NCBI GenBank assembly: GCA_019614645.1
Contig: JABWDB010000009.1
Location: 2,503,001 to 2,567,000 of the forward strand
DNA from: Stratiolaelaps scimitus
Taxonomy: Eukaryota; Arthropoda; Arachnida; Mesostigmata; Laelapidae
DNA: 64,000 nucleotides
Direction: 5' to 3'
In this document: one piece after another, positions 26,020 to 38,612 of the stretch
How positions within the stretch are numbered: the first letter of the stretch is position 1
How the letters are laid out: each line of letters opens with the position of its first letter
Translations under genes and position numbers: made by a program
The notes under the pieces: generated by a model
What the model saw: only the letters and a program-made list of their open reading frames with translations
Told to the model about the DNA's origin: nothing
The model's database searches: none

Positions 26020-27365
26020 CCAACTTCGCTACTGCCGACGGCGGCGGCGGCAACTTGAAAAAGGGAAGCCGAGCGGCCGGTAGTTCACTTATGCGACTCG
26101 ACGTCGTGACGACGCGGTGCGCCTCAAGGGACACACGAACGGTATTACTTCACTAGCATAGTAGTAGTTGTAGTGGTAGTCGAACTGAGAGCGCCAGCAT
26201 CGAGCACACGTCGGCGTACGGGGGTGGTGGTGGCGGCGGCTGCTGCTGGTAAGCGGGCAGATCAGCCCAGACATGGGTGGGTGTCGTTGTGCTATATGCT
26301 GTATACCACTGGCGGACATATTCATTCTAGCGTAGAATTAAGCGAAGACGCAAAACAGCTCTTCTCTTGCGCGCTACGCAGCTTTGAGGAGTTCGTCATC
26401 AGGTAGGTCTCAGAAAAAATGGCCTCAATAGTATTACAGTAGTGGAGAGAGCGTCAGAGGTAAAGCGATAGCTGTACAGCGTCGATCATTATGCTGCCGT
26501 AGCCTCATTATTCGTTCGTTCCTTGCCACTGCCAGCAGTTGACGTGCGGCCGTTTACGCGCAGGACGCTACCGGAACTTCATCTGCCGATGGCCTTCCGC
26601 CCTCCTGAAAGCTGAACCATTCATTGCACTCCCGGCCTCCTGTTCTAAGGTTCCCATTGGTTTTGACTTTCGTCTGTGTGCGAACAGAGGCCTAGACGAA
26701 AGAGAAGCAATCGACGACACCAATGCTAACGATGGGCTCATTCGAAGCTAAAAGCATGCTTCGCCGTTTTTTTCTCTCGTTCGGCCGTCGTGAGCGTTCA
26801 AAGGGCCAGCCGCTTCGCGTACACTGAGTGTACCCTATCGATATTTCACTGCCTTCAGGCGTCATTGTGCGTCCGCGATTCGTTTTCATTCATGCCGGTT
26901 GCATCGTTTACCGCCGAGCGTAAAACGGCTAACTAGTGCTACGGTGTTAAAGGACGTCATGTGTATTTTCTCGCGCAGGCATAAGACAACATAGGTGCGC
27001 GTGGGTCCCGAGGGAACTGCGCACGAATGACAAGAGAAGAAAAATCGCTCACGTGCACGTTTGCCGGCGTACTACAAACCCGTTGGATGGCGTCACCGCG
27101 CGCGGGGAACGGATCGACCTACAGCTAGACTCGTACAAACCCATTGACGACTCGTCGTGGAATTGATTCAACATCGATTCCATTCGCTGCTAGACGCCGC
27201 TCCTGGTTATTCCTTCGGCACGAAGACAACTAAGAGAACACAGGAGGTGCCGAGGAGCGTTCCTGCTAACAAGGAGGTGCTTTTAATTTTCTCACAACTT
27301 GGTCTGAGTTGCGCATTTTTTTATCGCTTTGTCGTTTCGTGCAACCGCTCGAAAGTGAGCTCCTC

Positions 27366-27455
27366 AGAGACCCATTTTCGAATTGAGCGTTCGTAGGCGC
27401 TCACAAGCTTGGCCGCTATAGCGGCCGAAATCTTTCTGGCTCTCAATGGGTCTCT
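27366..27455. repeat. cloverleaf-like foldback (inverted repeat with two internal hairpins)
   Basis: Outer arms AGAGACCCATT (27366-27376) and AATGGGTCTCT (27445-27455) are perfect 11-bp complements. Inside them are a GAGCG/CGCTC hairpin (27385-27402) and a perfect 16-bp palindrome GGCCGCTATAGCGGCC (27411-27426). The three stems together could form a three-way junction in RNA or extruded DNA. No flanking TA duplication or terminal-repeat family was identified. It could be a MITE-like foldback, a structured RNA or a protein-binding palindrome. Confidence 0.7.
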
Positions 27456-28442
27456 TTGGGCGGGGGGGCACTGCAGTCATACGTTTTGAACGGCAAACAC
27501 ACACACACACACAGAGTCCAGTGAGTCAGGAATGATCGGGGGTGAAGGCAAGGAGACCCCCGCTTGGCAAGTTTGACATCATTCGTCGATACCTTGTACT
27601 AGGCCCTTCATCATCATTAAGTTATGCTTGATACCTCGATCCGAGCTCATGTTTCGCCAATAACATATAGACGAACATTATTACATCAGCATTGTTTCAT
27701 TGCGAATTAAAGCCGAGTTCAAGTCGCTCATAAACGACATGCGTCTCGTTGCTAGTCAGCATAGATTCGCCATCATTTGTCGCAATCCTACCTCTGTTGC
27801 GTGAGTGGCCAGTGTCACTAGGTGGGTATTTTTTTAACCTAACAACGTCATGTGTCAATGACGCGTGTTTGTGTGTCCACGCTACTGAACGGCCAATCAA
27901 AAATATGCCTTCGTCGCTAAGGCATCAGTTAAATAGGACACTTGGCCTCGTTCGCTCGGGAGGAGGCGCCTGTGGAGCCTGCTCGATGAGTCCAACCCCC
28001 CCTCGAAAGCCTCTTGATCCGCGTTGCAAGCACTGTTCGGGTGCAAGTCACCAAGAGTGTGAACACCTCCCCGACGAGCAAGCCTCCCTCGGAGGATTAT
28101 GCGTCAGCGTTCATTGGTCGAGCAGAGAGCATGAAACAGCCAATGAATGTTTAGCATTTGGTTGGGTTCGACAACCATTCCTGGCACGCACTGATTTGAC
28201 GCACGATAGCGGCTGTAAATAGCATGTTAAGATAGTGTGAATGACGCTATGTGCAGCAGAACTCGACGGTAATTGGTGACCGCCAATATTGGTAGCGTAA
28301 CTGCGTATTTGATGTACCTGATAATTACTACATGCCAACCGAATGCTTTGAACAGATCACTTGGACGGGAGAGAGAGCTGACATAGAACATGTTAAAAAA
28401 AGTAGCGAAAATAACGAGTTTCGCATGTAAAACATCCTATGT

Positions 28443-28545
<103 letters not shown>

Positions 28546-29607
28546 ATTTTGTCATTTGCGTGCTATGTTCCATAGGTATACAGGTTTAAAACTTAATGTC
28601 ATCCCCATTGGCCATATCGACTCTCCGCGATTGTTGGCTCCGGTTTTGTTTGGTATTTGTGAAAAAAAATACCACGTTAGGCATTATATAGTATACTCCT
28701 ACTACGAGATTAATCAGAGCGCAAACTTGTAAATAGACACTCCACATAGAGACTTTGCCTCGATTGCTCCACCTATCCAGTTTTCTTCCTACAGTAAAAG
28801 GCGGCAAGCGTAATTCCCTTTTTTTCTCTATTTCTGTCGCTTCTCCAACAAATGAAGACGACAACAACAACGTGCAACAACTTCTTCTTATAGAAGCGTT
28901 TGTGTCCGTCAGCGCTATTCTGTCGAATTCTGTAGAATCTTTATTCTTCTGAACTGCTGTCGACGACCATCCGAGCTTCTACAACTCTCGGTCCCGAGTG
29001 AGCTCCTGTTCCTCATCTTCAGTGAGACGAAGATAGGCCGGACCCATGTAGTCCGACGTCTGCCCCGAGCCAGCCGGCACCTCTTCAACGCTTCACAGCC
29101 CATTCTATAGGCATACACACACTCGCAGCCACAAATCTCTTGCGGTGACTGCTGTTGCTGTCGCGGCCGCCGCCGCCACCGCCACTGCTGAGCCTTCAGT
29201 TCGCCGCCTGAAACTTACCACGTTGTGCTAGTTGTAATAGCCATCAAGATACTCAGGGGAGTCAGGGAGGAAGAGAGACAGAGCGAGAGAGAGAGGCGAT
29301 ATCCTGCGTGCGACCTATTCCATTTTCAACGATTCTGCTATTTCGACCATAGTAGTGCTCGCAGTGATACCAGCAGTAGTTGTAGAAGTCGTCATTGTCG
29401 TTCATGAACGAACCGCTGCCCGTTCACGTTCCAAGCGTGTTATGATGTGTATGGATAGGGCCGTCGCGGACTGCTGCCGTGCACCGTCCGCGTGTCAAAG
29501 TAGTGCCACTTGGTGAACCGCTTGGCGATTGCAATGCGTTTGTATCAGTTGTGCTGACGGTGTCTCTGCTTTCTCTGGCATTTATCTTCTTCTAGAGCCA
29601 CAACACA

Positions 29608-29670
29608 ACGACGACGACAACAAAAACAACAACAACATTAACAGTCGCAGCAGCAGCAGCAGCAACAGCA
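29608..29670. repeat. (CGA/CAA/CAG)n tract
   Basis: Mixed ACG, ACA and CAG triplets. Confidence 0.75.
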
Positions 29671-31082
29671 ACTCCTTCATGCCGGCGTGTAGTGCCATTG
29701 TGTAGCCCGTGTTAGGCATTGTTGCGGCCGTAGCCATCGTCCAGTCACGCGCAATCGAGTGGTGAGGGGCACGCACGCGTTGTCCTAATATCGCGAGCCC
29801 TATAGAAGCGCCTATTTAGCCAATCAGACAAGCGGCTCACGTTGTGCGCCTAGATGGCGCGCGCTCACCGTGCGCCACCAGCCACTTTCAGCGGCGGCGG
29901 TCTTCGTTGAACCAAGGAAGAACGCTGCGCAGGTTCTTCCCAGGTTCTTGCTTCTTCTGTCGCCGCTTCCCTTTGCTTCGACGATGATCCAATGACAGCA
30001 ATGGGCTGGCTCAACCCCAAAGCACTATGCGAACGAGGATCATGGCGTTTGGCTCAGTGACATGTCTCACTGAAAAGTGCTGTTACTGTCGGACGCCACG
30101 ATACAGCTTGCACGCCATGCCACGCTGGCTTGTGTAACCTGTCGAGCTCCGGGAGCCCCGTTGCAACCCGAGAGCAACTGGAGCATGCAAACAGGTCCGC
30201 GAGCTATTTGTCTTCGCTAGCCCTCAGGTCCGCTGAACAATACTGTTGTCGGATGTCGAAGTTTGTTCGCTGTGTTCTAGTTTGTCTCCCTATAGTTCTA
30301 TTTGCCGTCGTGGACGTCGTTGTTGCCGCAGCAGCAGTAGCCGCCACCGCCAACGTCGTCTTCGTTATCAGCGAGCTCGCCGGAGGGAAGCTAACGGGAG
30401 GAACGGTTAAGGCTCGATCTGACCTCCTGTTGCCTGCCCGTTCAGAGCGTTCTACGCTCGCGTTTGTTCGCTCTTCGCTGGATTTGTTCGCGTTCCACCC
30501 ACGAGACACCAACCACATTGTGAATTGGAAGCGACAGAGCGATCTGCTGACAATGGACAATGCCTCTGCCGGCCAACGGCTAACCCGCTGTGCCACCAGC
30601 ACAAAGTGCTGCCGTCGCCGTCTGCTGCGGCCAGCGCTCTGGAGACGATTCGCTGTGATCAGGTGGGGCCGACATGGCGGACAACAACGCCAGGGGAACA
30701 ACTCATCAGCATTTCGGTTTTAATTGCGATCGATACCCCTTGGCCACATATTGCCCCCTCCTAATGACCCTGCCCGTTATCATATCAGCGATTAGCCCGT
30801 TAGCAGTAGTAGTGTTATCGCTTGCTGTGTGCCGTTACCGCGTTATATCAAGCCATAGTTGACGTTGCCTGCGCGAGGCGATCTAGAAGACGGGCATCTT
30901 CGACCGAAGCATCTCTGAGCTAAGCTGAGATACACTATCGCGGACGTTTTCGACGCTGCGATGCCTGACGCAACCCGCTTTTGCATGATCCAAAAGTCGC
31001 ATTGGCTGACACCTGGGAAGCTATGAACAGCGCGGAGAATGTATCACCTAATATGAAAACAATAAAGCGTCTTGTGTGTGTA

Positions 31083-31103
31083 GATATATATATATATATA
31101 TAT
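31083..31103. repeat. (TA)n microsatellite
   Basis: About ten TA units, bounded by TAGA and TCTA so that the whole tract is palindromic. Confidence 0.8.
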
Positions 31104-32336
31104 CTACCTTCTCCTATCCGGTGATCAGGTGTTGAAGGCAAATAAAGGTATCTCATGCAGAGTCAGTCCAACGTGGCTTAGTCTAGAGCCGACCTATTTG
31201 CACTCCTATCGCCTCGTCCAATGAAACTGGCCAGTTAGTCAGTCAACCCTGAAGTGATTGGTCCATATGCGGAACACAGCACACAAATCACAAGACGCGA
31301 AAGAAGTCAGCGATAACAGCAACAACAATAACAGCAGCACCAGCAACAATAGCAACAACCGCTACAGTGTCAGCATCGGTAGTAAGCAATGGTGTAAGCC
31401 GTAAGAATTGAGAGAGGTACCGCAGCGATTTAGCTTTCCTTAGCGGCATTAGAGCGATGCCCGATAACATGACAACAGGACAACATCATCAGAAGATAAC
31501 AATGGTATCCAGAACGAAACGATCGTAACGAGATACCGTAGCAGTGTTGAGATACCGCTCGCGTTTGTAGTCCAAGGAATGGCCCGGCGTAGGAGAAGGT
31601 ATCTTCGGCGACCTGTTACTATCAGCCTTTGAAGGGTCCCCAACCTGTTGTCGTCTTCCGCAACAAGCGAACGTTAAACATGGATTGCAAAAGCAAATTT
31701 ATCGCACAGCCGCTGCAGGCCGACGGAGTCGACAAGCGTCCCAACGCTTCTGCCAAACGAACGGTGCTTGCCGAATGCTGGAGGTGACCATTCGCGCCAA
31801 GATTCGATCTATGGAACTGGTGAACGGATCAATGTGCGGGCTTGGGTCAGTTCGGGTCATATTTGGGGTGAGCCTGACAGGAAGAAAAATCAGTGAGAGA
31901 TCGAGAGATAGAGTCTGACTAACTAAGTAACTAACGAGCGTATCAGGGCCGCACCCATCCTTGTGTATTTAGAATAGAGTGGGGATTTTGGCTCTCCTGT
32001 TGTACCGAACTTGTTGTACTTACAGCAGCAGCGACAACAAATCCTATTTATATTCACGCTCGTTGGGGGAAACGTCTCAAGCTACAGCGTTTGTTGATGT
32101 TGGTCCGTTTTCAAAGCAACTTTCGCCAAGACCCTCTCCCCTTTTAGCTCGTCATGGACAGGCAGGCGTAGATCGGTCACAGTTTCACCCTCTGCCATGT
32201 GCGCGGAGTCGAGTCTAGTCTAGGGTGGGTCAGCCTAGAGGAAGGGTTAGGTGCGCCGCATTCGAATTGGCCCTCTCATTCTACCGCGGGGGTGAACCAC
32301 GCCTATTTCTCATCCTATCGTAGTGCTTCTCTCACT

Positions 32337-32591
32337 CTCCGCCTGCGCTCCGACGGCCACATTGAGGTTGGGGTTATCGATAATACATCCGATCGTAGCT
32401 CGTAGCTACGATCAATCGGGTCTGTCCGCGACGGAGAGAACGCGCGCGGAAACACTCGATGGCTATCATGCACACATTTCGAATAGTAATGATTTGTCAA
32501 TGACGTTTTGATTTCATTGAGCGATTTGAGCTAATGCTTATTGCCGCATATACCATAGACGACAGAATAGGCCGTCGGAGCGCAGGCGGAG
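32337..32591. repeat. 255-bp inverted repeat with 22-bp perfect arms
   Basis: The left arm at 32337-32358 (begins CTCCGCCTGCGC) and the right arm at 32570-32591 are exact reverse complements over 22 bp, separated by about 211 bp. The spacer holds its own strong hairpin (32389-32419). A 22-bp perfect match this close is very unlikely by chance. The arms have no sequence typical of a known transposon end that I recognise. Confidence 0.8.
32389..32419. repeat. strong hairpin nested inside the inverted repeat
   Basis: GATCGTAGCT, loop CGT, AGCTACGATC gives a perfect 10-bp stem (32391-32413). The stem extends outward by CC...GG pairing across a two-base AA bulge to 32389-32419. Confidence 0.75.
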
Positions 32592-32650
32592 GATGAGTGC
32601 GGTGATATCATTGCGCGCTCGTATGCAATGAGATCGAATCGCAGAGGCAG

Positions 32651-32688
32651 CTCTCTCTCTCTTTCTCTCTCTCTCTCTCTGTCTCTCA
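32651..32688. repeat. (CT)n microsatellite
   Basis: CT run with one TTT and one G interruption. It begins 60 bp after the right arm of the 32337-32591 inverted repeat. Confidence 0.85.
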
Positions 32689-33962
32689 GGACCAAGGGCA
32701 GCGGTGACAATGGCCTCAGAAATGAATAAGTGATTCTCATTCAAATTAAGTAGGACAATCGACATGTTTATACAGCGCTAGCGAATGGGTTGAGTGGACA
32801 TTCGACTAAGTTCGTTTTTTCGAGTGGCGAGAGCGCCCTCGAACGGTTGACATCGTCCGATCACTGGAACGGCTGAAGGCTCACTCCGTTGTTAAACGTG
32901 AAATGTATGAATCGACGCGGCGCAGTAACAATCACAACAAACATCGATCGTCTTGAAGATCGTCAGCATGAGCTGGCGTAGCAGAGGAAGGCTTTTTCTA
33001 TATTTACATATACCTATGCGGTACGGCCATTGTTGACCAGAGAAAATGACATTCGCCGTTTGTCAGCCAGATATCATACCCGTGTAACTATATCCGAACT
33101 GATGTGTCTGTGTGTGTGTGCGTTTAGTGAAACACGCTTGGTGAAAGCACCTATAATATAATAAGACATGCTGGCATATAGAGGGACCCTATGTATTTAG
33201 GCTACATGTGCAATCTCGCGCTATGACATGACCCTTTACACTCAAGGGTATACTGTAGCGCGACTAACATCGGAGGCCCAGATCGTAAGCGTTCGATTGT
33301 AGGGTGGTGCTTCGCTTGACGTTGTGGCGAGACGCTCTCCTATTCATGTTGTTGTTGCTGCTGCGATATCCGTGATGGCTGTCGGAACAGCGGCAGCGCT
33401 TCGGCGCTTTATATGTTTGCTTAAATTTCAAAGGTGCTGTTTATCGCAGACAACGTTCCGCTGTGCCGAGAGATCAGCCTATGAACGGACTTCGTGCCTA
33501 GTTCCACTGCACCAAATCAGTTAGCTTAGAGTACGAAAATCATGTTGATTCTTCGCGCCACGAACAATCGCAATCAGTGGTATCTGCCAATTCTCGTGAA
33601 GTCACCATTGCAAAAGCAAACTCAGCACCTGTAAGGTCCTATATCGGACTTTCAGGTACATGCGTAGGCACACCGTATGAAGTTTCTGGCAAGCGACAAA
33701 AAAACATCTGACCCCGCTTCGGTGATTGATGATTATTGTGAGTATACACCGGTACAGCATTTAGCCTTTCTTTATCTATATTTGGTTATCGTCTCGTTGT
33801 TGCTGCTGCTGCTGCTATATGCGGCCTTCTTTGACACTCATAGTAAATAACGGAACAACGGGTTCGAGCAGATAAAGTTGTTGTGTTTGCTATTGTCCGA
33901 ATGTTTTATTGATGTTTGTGTACGGCGAATACAACAGTCGGCTAAAGATATACAGATCATAC

Positions 33963-33982
33963 GTATATATATATATATATAT
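33963..33982. repeat. (TA)n microsatellite
   Basis: About ten TA units. Confidence 0.8.
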
Positions 33983-34654
33983 GAAGATATTGTAGGTATC
34001 GAATGCATTTGACTAGAAGCGTACGCAGCAGCATCTGTTTCAAGGGTAACACGTACAACGACATGGAGCGGACACAGATTCAGCGTCGAAGATCGAAGAC
34101 ACTGTTGGTAGATAGCCCATGTAATCCACCGTCACATAGTAGACCATGGTGGAGCCAACCGCAACAGTTATAATAATAATAACAATACAATAGGATAATA
34201 TAGGGCAATAGACGGGGCAAGCTTTATTTATTGTGTTACATGGGGTCAGTGGTCTGGAGTGGCCGTCTCACTCAGTGGTGCAACTTGGCGGCATCCACGC
34301 GATCCACTTTACGTTATCTGCTATGAACACGCGCCGCTACAGTGCCATTTTCATTGTTCACGTGCATCTTGAATACAAGATCGTAGATATTGTATATACA
34401 CATAGAACAACATCATCACCACGTATTGACCCCGTAGAAAATGGACGCGTTCTCTTGCAGCGTCTATCGATGTCAGGTATGCAGTATTATTATTATTATT
34501 ATTAGTATTATTAACATCGTCGTCATCACCATGATAATTAACGAAACAACGGGTCACTCGAGGTCTCTGATAGTTCCAGCTCACCATCCCCCACCAATAA
34601 AGTGTATCACGTTCAGCGGGTTCAATTGTCGCCGCCCACTCTCATAACTCAATA

Positions 34655-34735
34655 TAAATATCTATATATATATATCTATATATATATATATATATCTATA
34701 TATATATATATATCTGTATATCTATATATATATTG
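34655..34735. repeat. interrupted (TA)n microsatellite
   Basis: TA blocks separated by CTATA and CTGTA interruptions at roughly regular intervals. Confidence 0.8.
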
Positions 34736-35527
34736 TCACAGTGTACCCACCGCATGTGGTCGTCTTTCGTCCTACTCCGGCGTGTAATAGCCAACGTCAA
34801 CCCATCTGAGCAGGATTCTGTCGCCGGCGCCAGTCCCGCAAGCAGGTTGTACGCCCCAGCCCGCTGATCCCACCCGCCAGCCACAGCATTAACATCATCG
34901 TCTTCTTGGTGCGACGATTCTGTCGTATGAATGCCTCGATCGAGAGCGATTCATCTAGATGAAGCGGCGTTTGATGCCGGACTACGACGTTGACGATCAT
35001 AGCGTCGCCGGAGCTGCAGCTCCTGTCCCGCTCAGTTCGTCCTCTCTCCCTCTCTCTCCGTCTGGCGTTCGCAGATGAAAATGTTCCATTTTCAAGATGA
35101 AGCCGTCACCGCCGTATCGTTTGCTTCGTTTCATTCCGCTTGGCACAGTTTATTCGATGTCTCCGATTCGTCCAATTCGGCCGCTGTGCAATTCCTCTTC
35201 ATCTTCTTCAAAAGCCCCAACTGACTGGCCAGTTATCCCAGGCAGTGGCTGGCTGGCAAGCAATGGCTCTATGCATCGGCTGCTGCCGGCGTGTGGTGTG
35301 TTTCACTGTGGTGTGGTATTATTGCGACTGGCTTAGATAGATAGATATAATAGTTGGACAGATGGATATGAAAAAGCTTTCCTCGCTCCCGCTCCGCAGA
35401 TTTGTATGGACGGGGCGAGCACGGAGAGGAAGATGTCGAATGACGAGGGATCCCCATCCCTGCAAAAAGCAGCAGAGAACCACCACGGATAGAGCTGCTC
35501 AGGTGGAGGATAGGTACAACGAGGTAT

Positions 35528-35580
35528 GTATATATATATATATATATATATATCAAGAGAGAGAAAGAGAGAGAGAGAGA
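35528..35580. repeat. (TA)n followed by (GA)n
   Basis: About thirteen TA units, a CAA, then a GA run. Confidence 0.85.
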
Positions 35581-35742
35581 TCGACTGACGACGATTTCAG
35601 CAGTGTGCCTCAACGTCCGTGCCATCGGTACGTCACGCAGAAGCAGCAGCATAGCGCTGTTGCGTTGTTGTTCCGTTGTCCTTCTCTGCCGCGACCAACA
35701 GCAGAGATGACGAACTTCGGACAGACCTCACCCCGCCAACGA

Positions 35743-35744
35743 CT

Positions 35745-35777
<33 letters not shown>

Positions 35778-35791
35778 CCACCACCACCAGC
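35743..35791. repeat. (CAG)n-(CAC)n triplet tract
   Basis: About eleven CAG units, then about four CAC/CCA units. It reads poly-Gln then His in one frame (stop soon after) and poly-Ala then Pro in another. A GTAAGT donor-like site lies about 80 bp downstream (35874). Confidence 0.85.
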
Positions 35792-36130
35792 GGTAGCCTC
35801 AATAGCAGCGGGGAAGGCACGCCAAAGAGGCAGACAAGCGGCCGTCTGCGAGCTACCGAACCGCAAACCACCAGTAAGTAGTCTTGCTTCAACGCACAGA
35901 GGCGAAACAGCCACTACCGTTAAGTGCTGTCACCGCCGACAGCGAAATGATGACGACGACAACAGCAAAACCAGCGGCGGCAGCAGCAGAAACGGCGCAC
36001 CAATATTCTTCAGTATGCTCGAATTGAATGGTCCGATCGCATAGGCGAGAAGCGGCCGTCGCTTGAGACGATTTTGTATCCAGAAGGCCCTTTCAACCGG
36101 TGGCACGGGTTCAACCTGCGGTGATGTAAA

Positions 36131-36168
36131 TTATATATATATATATATAAATATATATATGTATATAA
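36131..36168. repeat. (TA)n microsatellite
   Basis: Two TA blocks separated by AA, then TGTATATA. Confidence 0.8.
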
Positions 36169-36762
36169 CAGATGACGAGGCGATTGCCAACAGAAACGGC
36201 GCCGCTGTTACCGTTATAATTGTCATAGCTCACACTTGCCGTTGCCAATCGGTGGTCGACGTTTTAGAATGGCCGCATACACAAGCAGACCCTTGTCTCA
36301 TTGATAACCTATGCTAGGCGCGGTCGTCTACAGCAGTCTACTGTGGGACGAAGCGCCGTCACCGGCACAGCGAGCTCGTTCACTACGATCCGCTACTGGC
36401 TCGCCACCGATCAAACGTCGGTTCAGCCTCAGCAGGATGCGGCAATGGAGCTAACGGGAGCAGATTGCTGGTTTCACTCTCTGTCGAGAGATGCGTCTGC
36501 TCGCTGGGACGGACCCGTCCACCTGTTTGTTCAACGCCAACCGCCCCCGGCGTCGGCCGTTGCAACCCGGTGAGCGAACGTGCCGTGGTCACAGGCACGC
36601 GAAACACGCGCCACACCGTGCTGCCGTGGGCTCCTGTGATAGCAAGATCGCATACATCGGCATCGAGTGCGACGGCCATAGATCCGAAATGGAGCGTCCA
36701 GCGCCAGTGTTGGCTATGCAGCAAATGCAGAGGCCAGAAACGCTGCTCGGGTACGAATGTAT

Positions 36763-36763
<1 letters not shown>

Positions 36764-36796
<33 letters not shown>
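36764..36796. repeat. (TA)n microsatellite
   Basis: About sixteen TA units. Confidence 0.85.
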
Positions 36797-36798
<2 letters not shown>

Positions 36799-37088
36799 AG
36801 TACGATGCAAACCCAACTAAGCATTATTGCTGCCATGACATCAAGTGACGAATGGTCCGAGTCGTTTTCTTGACCATTGATTCGTCAGACACATGAATTG
36901 CTGCAACAGGCGAGTGACGCAAGTCCGACTCAGGGGGGCGGCTTGGGGCTGTGCAGCTAATCTGTGCCGATAATATCATACCTATCCATTCGTCATCACA
37001 ACCATGATAATTGAGTTGTATCTCTGCTTCGTTCGCTAGAACAACCATCTGATTTTAATCTATGCAACGGCTTATCCGCGTCCATTAC

Positions 37089-37089
<1 letters not shown>

Positions 37090-37142
<53 letters not shown>
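37090..37142. repeat. (GA)n microsatellite
   Basis: About 25 GA units, nearly uninterrupted. Confidence 0.9.
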
Positions 37143-37145
<3 letters not shown>

Positions 37146-37414
37146 ACTTAAGGACATAGGTGTTACTGTTGTGTTAGGCCAGTCCCGAGAAGTACCCTCG
37201 AGTTTTTTTGAACAGGGAGCCTTCTTCTAACCTTTTGACCGCTTTCTGTTTCATTTTTTATATGTATACCTCGATTGTCTCTGGTCACATTTCCCGTTCG
37301 TGCTTGCAGAAAATGACGAGTCATCGTGGATTTAAAGAATCACTATTCGCCAGAGTGAAACGAGATCAGATCTAATTAGAAATGTATTATGTAACGCATG
37401 ACTTGCCATCAGGA

Positions 37415-37438
37415 ATATATATATATATATATATATAT
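37415..37438. repeat. (TA)n microsatellite
   Basis: About twelve TA units. Confidence 0.8.
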
Positions 37439-37773
37439 GCACAGTCGAACCGAGGTTCGATTTTTTTCAATGGACGTGTCGGTCGAACGTACCTAATTAC
37501 TTTGCGCACCGCCTGTGTGGACCCGATTGCATTGGTACCGCTGGTGACAATCGCTCAGAGACTGCGACGTTTTTTGTGACGGGTCGATCTTTCGCCAAGA
37601 AGAAAACACAGCGCGCGTCAACAGCGTCAACTCACAACGAACAAAAACTACCTACGGAGCTAAGATGCTCGTCAGAACGACGACGACGACACGACAGCTA
37701 AACGATGTTCACCCGCCTCTGATAAAATTGGGCTGTGGCCGCTGTTGTGCCACCGCTGTTGTTGTTCCTGTTG

Positions 37774-37792
37774 TGGGGGGGCGGGGGGGTGC
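37774..37792. repeat. poly-G tract
   Basis: Two G7 runs separated by a single C, then TG. Confidence 0.55.
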
Positions 37793-38483
37793 CTGTCGAT
37801 CAGTTGATTTTGCAGAAAATGAAAAAAAAAAAACTACCAAATCGACCGTTCACTTCGGCTGGTTGATCTCTGGCCAGTTTGTCCTGTCCGCTTCGTTAAC
37901 CGAGCAGCCGGTGGCGGCCGAACAGATCTTGCGATGTCAGCTACACTGTGGACCGGAGGGCGGAGAGGAGCTCGCGCCGTCAAACGTTGGCCAGCAACAA
38001 CGGAATTCTGAACGAGTCCATCCAGGAGCGCTTAAATATGTCCCGTAGATATGACAACGTCAGGGGGGTATACATCTGGACAACGTCAAGGGAAGGATCA
38101 CTTCGGGGCTGATTTCGTCGCGACCAAAAATCACGACCGTGGGGATGGGGCCAACGAGCCAAAAAAAGGAAACGATCAAGCGTTCTAATACGTTATTATA
38201 TTTTGTTTGGCCTTCTCGCTGAACGAATGCAGCATATAGCGTGCATAGCGATTCGTATATACAATGATCCACATGACATAGGCAATGTGTTAGCGGGTGC
38301 AAGCAACGACGTGCTTGCTTATACAGATGAATGATCAATTAGTCATTTGGCCTGACCAAGAATTTAGTCATCCCCGACGGTGCGGCGTGTCTGTCCACAG
38401 TGGTGTTTACCATGTACGTGTACTCGATTGAAAAATATGCGTTCTAACTCATAAATGCATTTCTAAACTACACACCCCCATGT

Positions 38484-38612
38484 TAAGTAAATGGTAAATG
38501 GTAAATGGTAAATCTTTATTGGTTTATTTAAGGAGCTGCAATTTTTCAATGCTTAAGCTCTCTTATGTGTCACACAGCGGGGCTCGAAGCTGCGGCCTCA
38601 CTAAGTGGTCTC
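38484..38612 (-). mobile_element. tRNA-related SINE, family A, copy 1 (most complete)
   Basis: Minus-strand order: a tRNA-like segment with a degenerate B-box (GCTTCGAGCCC, about 38590-38580), GACACATAAGAGAGCTTAAG, a GCATTG..AAATTGCAG..CC core, AAATAAACCAATAAAG, then a terminal tandem of a 7-bp unit (ATTTACC-like, about four copies, seen on the plus strand as taaatgg repeats at 38487-38513). A simple-sequence tail at the 3' end is typical of SINEs mobilised by a LINE. The core recurs at 46447-46500, 50731-50818 and 57445-57497. No convincing A-box was found upstream, so the tRNA relation rests on the B-box region alone. Confidence 0.7.

Larger units (their letters stand above)
30000..38480. 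other. non-coding or unassigned DNA
   Basis: It holds the 32.3-32.6 kb inverted repeat and several microsatellites. The 197-codon frame at 30130-30723 includes an internal Met (30256) followed by a hydrophobic stretch that could resemble a signal peptide. The rest is low-complexity Arg/Ser/Leu and the opposite strand is also open (30204-30701), so it is not called a gene. Confidence 0.55.

Noticed and set aside
30130..30723. 197-codon frame with a signal-peptide-like stretch after an internal Met
   Set aside because: The Ala/Val run is encoded by GCC/GCA repeats, the opposite strand is equally open, and the remainder is Arg/Ser-rich filler.
32389..32440. Hairpin as a Helitron 3' end
   Set aside because: No CTRR motif follows at the expected distance and no Helitron protein or 5' TC end was seen.
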